Program-made: the position numbers and the translations under genes | Shown here: in pieces, positions 6,923 through 11,434 of the stretch | How the letters are laid out: each line of letters starts with the position of its first letter | How positions within the stretch are numbered: the first letter of the stretch is position 1 | Assembly (NCBI GenBank): GCA_003024985.2 | Contig: PXIH01S0034355.1 | DNA: 11,434 bases | Source: Euperipatoides rowelli | Lineage: Eukaryota; Onychophora; Udeonychophora; Euonychophora; Peripatopsidae | Direction: 5' to 3' (one strand) | Notes under the pieces: generated by a model | Seen by the model: the letters and a program-made list of their open reading frames with translations, nothing else | Database searches by the model: none | Told to the model about the DNA's origin: nothing

Positions 6923-9712
6923 GAAGAAAATGTCTGGGACAGTGAAGAAGATAAACAATATGATTCTGATGTTGAATTTGATTCTGATAAAGATGAAAAA
7001 TATGCTTCAAACAACTGCTCTTCTCTTGATGAAAGTGAGCTTAGTGCTTTAAATGCCTCAAATTTTAGCCCACAGAAAAAGAAAAGAACTGTTAATAAAA
7101 GTCTGGTTATTAAAAAAGAAATAAAGGATGAACTATTGGATGTTAGTTCTAGAGGTCGAATTCGGAAAGCACGAAAAATTCCCAATAATATTGAAAATAC
7201 CAGACCACGGAAATCATTCAAATTAAAGAAACCAGAATTTGAGGATAAGAATCAGCTAGAAGATAAGAAACCATTTGAATTTAATCCTGTACCTAAGGCT
7301 GGATTAGAAATTTTGAGTCAAGCTGCATTGAGCTATAATCCACCTAATCCTTTGCCGAAGAAAAATTTAATTTATCAACCTATTGCAAACACTAGTAATG
7401 CTGCTTCTAAGATGACAACAGTACCAGCTTCACAAATTCATCCAAAAAAGAAAAATTTAACTTACTACAACTACGTAGAGCATCCATCTTCTACTTCAGA
7501 AAATCAGCCTACACAACAATTTTCAACAAGCATAAAAACGGATAGTACTAAAGCCATTACAAAACCTACAGTTGCTACACCCAAACAGGCTAAAGTTATG
7601 TCTCAACTTCAAAAACAAGGTTTTCGGGTTGAGGCTGGCCCTGATGGAAAAGTTTTACTTTATGTAACCAATTCAACTCAATCGCAAAATCAAATTGCCT
7701 CAAACAAAAATACGTCTTCAGTTGGGTATTCTAATTCAACTCCATCGTTAGGAAATGTTAATAATGTCACCGGGTTACAAGCTGCCTTGGCTGCTTTACA
7801 GGCAATATCAAAGCCAAAATATGCTAATAATATTACAGTCAAAAGCCTCTTGGAAACTTCTGCTGATAAGCAAAAAACAAATATTTCTCCTATTAAACCA
7901 GTCAATGCTTCAAATACTATCCAAACATTATCTCCTAAACATGAAAATAAACCACCTAGCAATTTTATCCCATCCACTATATCAAATAAACCGCTCCAAG
8001 TCTATAGTACACCTATAACTACCAATCAGGCAAGTTGTCTTGGACCAGTATTAATATCGAAGTCTGAGTCAATTTCTTCAATGCCTTCTAGTAATACAAA
8101 TTTTTCTTTAGTAACTGTTTCTGGAGTACCATCTTCATTCTCAAATGCTCATGCTAGAATATCGGCTTCTACAGTAACTACTAGTTCTACTTTATCAGCC
8201 CCAATAACAACACCTCAGGTTCGAATGTCAACTCCAACTATAACTCAGAATAATATGCTTCTTAAAGTAATGCCTCAAGGAATTAGTCCTCAGACATTGA
8301 TAATTCAGCAAAATCCTGTCACATCTATGGCGAGTTCTACAAGTTCAATGCCAGCAGTTTTTGTTGGACAGAATGTCCAGGCAACAGCTAAAGGACCTGC
8401 TTTTGGTTCATCACCACCATCTCGTTTTCCCATAGTTACTTCACCTAACAAAATGAATTCATTATCTGATAATCAGAATTTAATTAATAAATTATTGCCA
8501 CCACAATCATTTCTATTACAAGGCCAAAATATTATTGGAACTTTAATTCAACCATCTAGCTCCACAGTAAGTCAGTCTGAATTTAATCTAAATTCACCCA
8601 CTAAAGGACAGTTATCTGTTAGGCTGTCTACACCTTCTTCAATGCAGACTACTTCACATGCAGTCCCATTTACAAATTCTCCAAACATGTTTATGTCATC
8701 CAATACAACCTGTCCACAATTAGTATCATCGGTACCTAAAGCTATTTCTTCATTTGGAATAACCTCTTGTAATTTATTACCTGGTCAACAAATTTCCCGA
8801 TCTCCTAAAAATATCCGAAAAGTCCCATCAGAACCGCCACCATTACAAAGCATTCTTGGTAGATCAGTAAATCAATCAAAAACTGTAAATTTAAATCCCA
8901 TGGTTTCTACTTCAGAAAATATTAGTTCTCAGGGCATGGTGACAGTTCAAAATACATCTAAAAACTGTATGTTAAACCAACCTTCTGGTTTGTCATTAGG
9001 AACTTTACAAAGTCATCATTCCATTTCTCCAAGGGGTAATTTAGTAAATGTCTCAACTCCAATGCAAACAGTTACAAAAGAAACAGTTGCAAATATGAGG
9101 CCTCTTTTTATTAATCAGCCTACTGTACAATCTGTTCTTAATCTTGGGACTAATACAACTCTCATGCAGCAGGGTAAAAATATTATTTTACAACAACCGC
9201 CAGTTATTAGCAATAATGGCAGGGAAACTGTTAATGCAGTTGCTTCTGCTAATAATCAAACTTTCCATGTAAATGCTGCCAATGTTCCTTCTAATGTACC
9301 TTTACAAACACCTCAGAACTCTCAAAAGGTATTTCTTTTGAACATTGATGGACGTTTAGTTGCTGCTCAGGGTATACCAATGACTTTGAATAGTATGGGA
9401 CAACCAACTACTCAAATTGTCTTATCAGGTCCCCCCCTTTGTCATAAACCCACCATTCCCACTACTATTGTTCCTTCAAGATTAATTTTGACACAACCTA
9501 TGTTAGTTCAAGGTCAACAGAACAAGATGAACTTACCTAATGGGTCAGTGCCTGGGAATATTGTTCAGAATTCACTAAACTCAGGATTAATTGGACAACC
9601 GCCTGTTTTGCATCTAAGCCAACCAGCAATGCTATCTAATAATAGACAGACAATATCTACAACTAACACCACTTCAGTTATTAGCCAAAGGTCCTCACAA
9701 ATGCAACAATAA
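6923..9712 (+). CDS. Terminal coding exon, S/T/N/Q-rich C-terminal part of a large nuclear regulator (possibly BRD10/KIAA2026-like)
   Basis: The exon has 929 codons and a TAA stop, entered in phase 0 from 6923; the frame has no start codon at its beginning. Exon residues 1-26 are acidic, with WDSEED and repeated DSD that suit CK2 phosphorylation. Basic clusters follow: KKKR at 52-55, RGRIRKARK at 77-85 and RPRKSFKLKK at 94-103, which are likely nuclear localisation signals or DNA contacts. Two adjacent SUMO-consensus motifs, IKKE (63-66) and IKDE (67-70), sit between them. The remainder is low-complexity and rich in Ser, Thr, Asn, Gln and Pro. More constrained-looking islands are QAKVMSQLQKQGFRVEAG onward (222-248), an Ala/Leu helix (284-296) and QKVFLLNIDGRLVAAQG (801-817). 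There is no zinc finger, enzyme motif or membrane helix. A transcriptional or chromatin cofactor is inferred; the BRD10/KIAA2026 identity is a tentative impression. Confidence 0.9.
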   Translation, partial: EENVWDSEEDKQYDSDVEFDSDKDEKYASNNCSSLDESELSALNASNFSPQKKKRTVNKSLVIKKEIKDELLDVSSRGRIRKARKIPNNIENTRPRKSFKLKKPEFEDKNQLEDKKPFEFNPVPKAGLEILSQAALSYNPPNPLPKKNLIYQPIANTSNAASKMTTVPASQIHPKKKNLTYYNYVEHPSSTSENQPTQQFSTSIKTDSTKAITKPTVATPKQAKVMSQLQKQGFRVEAGPDGKVLLYVTNSTQSQNQIASNKNTSSVGYSNSTPSLGNVNNVTGLQAALAALQAISKPKYANNITVKSLLETSADKQKTNISPIKPVNASNTIQTLSPKHENKPPSNFIPSTISNKPLQVYSTPITTNQASCLGPVLISKSESISSMPSSNTNFSLVTVSGVPSSFSNAHARISASTVTTSSTLSAPITTPQVRMSTPTITQNNMLLKVMPQGISPQTLIIQQNPVTSMASSTSSMPAVFVGQNVQATAKGPAFGSSPPSRFPIVTSPNKMNSLSDNQNLINKLLPPQSFLLQGQNIIGTLIQPSSSTVSQSEFNLNSPTKGQLSVRLSTPSSMQTTSHAVPFTNSPNMFMSSNTTCPQLVSSVPKAISSFGITSCNLLPGQQISRSPKNIRKVPSEPPPLQSILGRSVNQSKTVNLNPMVSTSENISSQGMVTVQNTSKNCMLNQPSGLSLGTLQSHHSISPRGNLVNVSTPMQTVTKETVANMRPLFINQPTVQSVLNLGTNTTLMQQGKNIILQQPPVISNNGRETVNAVASANNQTFHVNAANVPSNVPLQTPQNSQKVFLLNIDGRLVAAQGIPMTLNSMGQPTTQIVLSGPPLCHKPTIPTTIVPSRLILTQPMLVQGQQNKMNLPNGSVPGNIVQNSLNSGLIGQPPVLHLSQPAMLSNNRQTISTTNTTSVISQRSSQMQQ

Positions 9713-9746
9713 TTAAGATGCAACAGGTCTTGTGTTGAAAGGCTAC

Positions 9747-9752
9747 AATAAA
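9747..9752 (+). promoter_or_regulatory. Poly(A) signal AATAAA (proximal)
   Basis: A canonical hexamer 35 bases after the stop codon. Use of it would give a very short 3' UTR. A moderately T-rich stretch follows at 9753-9790. Confidence 0.4.
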
Positions 9753-9931
9753 TATTTTTATAGACACATGTAAATTTTGATTTCATTTTTGATTGTAAAA
9801 TATTAGTATGCAAAATCAATTCATGTTATTCAATTATTTAACATGAGGGCATTTTATTTCATCTTATTTTTCTTTGTATAGTTCTACCTTTTTATCACAT
9901 CTTTAAGAACTATAAGAAAATGAAGTGTTTT

Positions 9932-9937
9932 AATAAA
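9932..9937 (+). promoter_or_regulatory. Poly(A) signal AATAAA (favoured)
   Basis: A canonical hexamer 220 bases after the stop. It is followed within 15-40 bases by TTATTTGTGTT and TTTTTGTCTC, a GT/T-rich downstream element. Of the three candidates this has the best context. Confidence 0.55.
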
Positions 9938-10213
9938 CTGCACTGACAGTTATTTGTGTTACACTATGTTTTTGTCTCATTTTGGGAATTTGTAAAATCT
10001 TGAAACATGAAGTTATTTGTTATTATTTAAGATTTTGCATATAAATTTGTAAATTAATTTTTTTTTTTTACACAATGAATATAATTCCAGCCTTTATAGA
10101 ACTGTTACATGAATTATATGTAAATATCAGTTTGGTTGTGAAAGTAATCAATTTGATTATACTATCAAATTGCTATAGTTTGTTTTCAAAGACTATTAGA
10201 GCTTTGTTTATGA

Positions 10214-10219
10214 AATAAA
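10214..10219 (+). promoter_or_regulatory. Poly(A) signal AATAAA (distal)
   Basis: A canonical hexamer 502 bases after the stop. The following 60 bases are A-rich rather than GT-rich, so the context is weaker than at 9932. Confidence 0.3.
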
Positions 10220-10440
10220 AATATACTGTAAAAATGAATTTACAAAACAAATTTTTAAATATGGAATAGTTTCATTTCTTTATCTTTGTTATTTGAGAAC
10301 TGCTGAGAAATAATAATGAATTGTGACCATAACAAAAAGGGATTTGTTTTCTATTAAAATATGATTTTCAGGAAATTTGCTTCATATCTTATGTGGGTAA
10401 GACTATATTAACAGCTGTATTCCTCCTTATTAAGATTGGT

Positions 10441-10460
10441 GGGGGGGGGGGGNTTGNGGG
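10441..10460. repeat. Poly-G tract with undetermined bases
   Basis: Twelve G run from 10441 to 10452, followed by N at 10453, TTG, N at 10457 and GGG. Homopolymer stutter in sequencing is the likely reason for the Ns, so the true length and sequence are uncertain. Confidence 0.9.
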
Positions 10461-10656
10461 CAATGATATTAAGATTTAAGTACATTTTTCCCCCTTTAAA
10501 TGAAATTAAAATGAGTTTAATAAATATTCGAGTTTCAACAGTAATAAATTTAAAGATGGGCCCTTGGCTAGTAGAAATAACAAGTCTTATAGTTTACTGT
10601 TAATTAATACCTATTACTCTTTATCTTAGGTTTATATTAAAGAAGTATTTTCTCTA

Positions 10657-10670
10657 TATACTGTATATAC
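10657..10670. repeat. Third exact copy of TATACTGTATATAC
   Basis: This 14-base word is identical to the core of both units at 6755-6790. Here it is followed by TGTATATTA, so TATACTG-type units again lie in tandem. It is downstream of the gene, nearly 3.9 kb from the intronic pair. Confidence 0.8.
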
Positions 10671-11363
10671 TGTATATTATTTTTAAAACTTAATTTTTTA
10701 TTTGCATTTTTGAGGGGAGTGGAATAAGGCCCTATACATTACCCCCACCCCTCTAAATAGTAAATACACTATTGGCTTACATACAGTAGATCAAATTTGA
10801 TATTTCATCAAGATTTTTATAATATATTTATTGAATTTTTAGAGCCTTAATGGTCTTGCAAGAGTTGCCGAGCCCAGGGCTTTAGTTTCTTTGCCCTTTT
10901 TCCCCTAATCTAGCTGATTTGTAACTAAGAATAGAACACTATATTACTAATTTATTTTTATATTTGTAAATCATTTAGTATGAAACTATCTTTAATCAAA
11001 ATATTTTGAGTTACTGTACAAGCAAATTCTAAAAAATGTCTAATGTAATTTCATTAAAGTCTCATCAACAATTACTAGCTCATGAAAAATAAAAAACAAT
11101 TATTTCTTCTCCTGATGAACTTTTCTTTATAAAAAAAAAAATAAGATTGTTTTGTTGTTTATAAGAAAAATTAATAGTTTAATCACACTCTTGAGAATTT
11201 TTTTTTTTTTGCATAGTTTGGAAATGAATGAATGAATTTAAAAAATAAATTTCCATTGTTACCCTTTAATAGGCTAACCATCCTTAGAAATCCAGAATTA
11301 AAGCTCTTGCTCTTTCTCCTAGTAATAAATTGTACTGTGTTGCATTATGATATGTACAGTACA

Positions 11364-11383
11364 TTGCATGCACTGCCATGCAA
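11364..11383. repeat. Short perfect hairpin TTGCATG / CATGCAA
   Basis: Seven-base arms at 11364-11370 and 11377-11383 surround the six-base loop CACTGC. It lies in non-coding DNA, and no function is evident. Confidence 0.5.
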
Positions 11384-11434
11384 GATAGAACTCAACTTAA
11401 AAGTCTTTGTTCTTATTTAAATAGTAGTTTTTAG

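Larger units (their letters stand above)
9713..9960 (+). other. Probable 3' UTR
   Basis: AT-rich non-coding sequence follows the TAA stop directly. The end is placed just after the AATAAA at 9932, because a GT-rich stretch (TTATTTGTGTT and beyond) begins about 15 bases later. That is the expected layout of a cleavage site. Shorter (signal at 9747) or longer (signal at 10214) forms are equally possible from sequence alone. Confidence 0.6.
9961..11434. other. Gene-free AT-rich DNA downstream of the gene
   Basis: No supportable coding frame, tRNA or other RNA gene was seen on either strand. The longest frame (about 11232-11420, + strand) is leucine-rich, A/T-driven and lacks gene context. The region contains a distal AATAAA at 10214, a poly-G tract with undetermined bases (10441-10460), a third copy of the TATACTGTATATAC word (10657-10670), a small GC-richer patch at about 10850-10910, and a hairpin at 11364-11383. 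Part of it may be an extended 3' UTR. Confidence 0.6.

Noticed and set aside
7136-7138. TTG as a translation start for the long frame
   Set aside because: The frame is open for 71 more codons back to the splice acceptor at 6922 and continues from the upstream exon; this TTG is an internal leucine codon.
6919-7221. 100-codon open frame on the minus strand
   Set aside because: It lies antisense to the start of the terminal exon, reads Ser/Leu/Phe-rich sequence produced by the complementary strand of the coding frame, and crosses the splice acceptor.
7148-7231. AT-hook in the basic region
   Set aside because: RGRIRK and RPRK resemble one, but the required GRP core is missing, so only a generic basic or nuclear localisation role is supported.
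7690-7977. 95-codon open frame on the minus strand
   Set aside because: It is entirely antisense to the terminal exon, with no independent signals; it is a shadow of the real frame.
7755-8018. 87-codon open frame in another + frame
   Set aside because: It overlaps the 929-codon frame, and its Leu/Gln/Ile composition follows from reading that frame out of register.
9565-9819. 84-codon open frame on the minus strand
   Set aside because: It is antisense to the end of the coding exon and the 3' UTR, with no promoter or splice context.
10712-10753. GAGGGG / CCCCTC inverted repeat
   Set aside because: Only six bases pair, across a 30-base loop, and extension of the stem is broken by mismatches.
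11232-11420. 62-codon frame on the + strand at the window end
   Set aside because: It is Leu-rich AT-driven sequence downstream of the gene, with no acceptor, promoter or recognisable motif.

Overview
The window looks like animal nuclear DNA from an AT-rich invertebrate genome. The evidence is GT-AG splicing with a very pyrimidine-rich acceptor, kilobase-scale AT-rich introns, AATAAA poly(A) signals, microsatellites and scattered single Ns in a draft assembly. No bacterial operon, RNA gene or CRISPR array is visible. The lineage cannot be fixed from this sequence. An arthropod, perhaps a chelicerate, would fit, but that is a guess.

One protein-coding gene is supported, on the + strand, and only its 3' part lies here. 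Positions 1-3163 hold no convincing exon and are probably the upstream intron. Within it are an RFX/CCAAT-like composite site near 1108-1131 and a stretch with broken coding character at 1344-1640. An internal exon of 59 codons follows at 3164-3340, then a 3.58 kb intron (3341-6922). The large terminal coding exon (6923-9712, 929 residues plus stop) comes next, then an AT-rich 3' UTR with candidate poly(A) signals at 9747, 9932 and 10214. Non-coding DNA continues to 11434.

The two exons join in phase 0 and give 988 residues. The order is a charged helical segment with an LEPWEPKL core; an acidic stretch; a basic region that probably carries nuclear localisation signals beside two adjacent SUMO-consensus motifs; and about 800 residues of low-complexity S/T/N/Q/P-rich sequence with two islands that look more constrained. 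This is the layout of a large nuclear chromatin or transcription regulator. From memory, the charged segment and overall layout resemble the part downstream of the bromodomain in BRD10/KIAA2026-type proteins. No bromodomain is visible here, so the name is tentative.

The non-coding DNA also holds short repeats: a 14-bp word present exactly three times, a 7-bp word present six times on one strand, an (AT)n microsatellite, a poly-G tract with Ns, and several small hairpins. Nothing seen amounts to a clearly new biological system.
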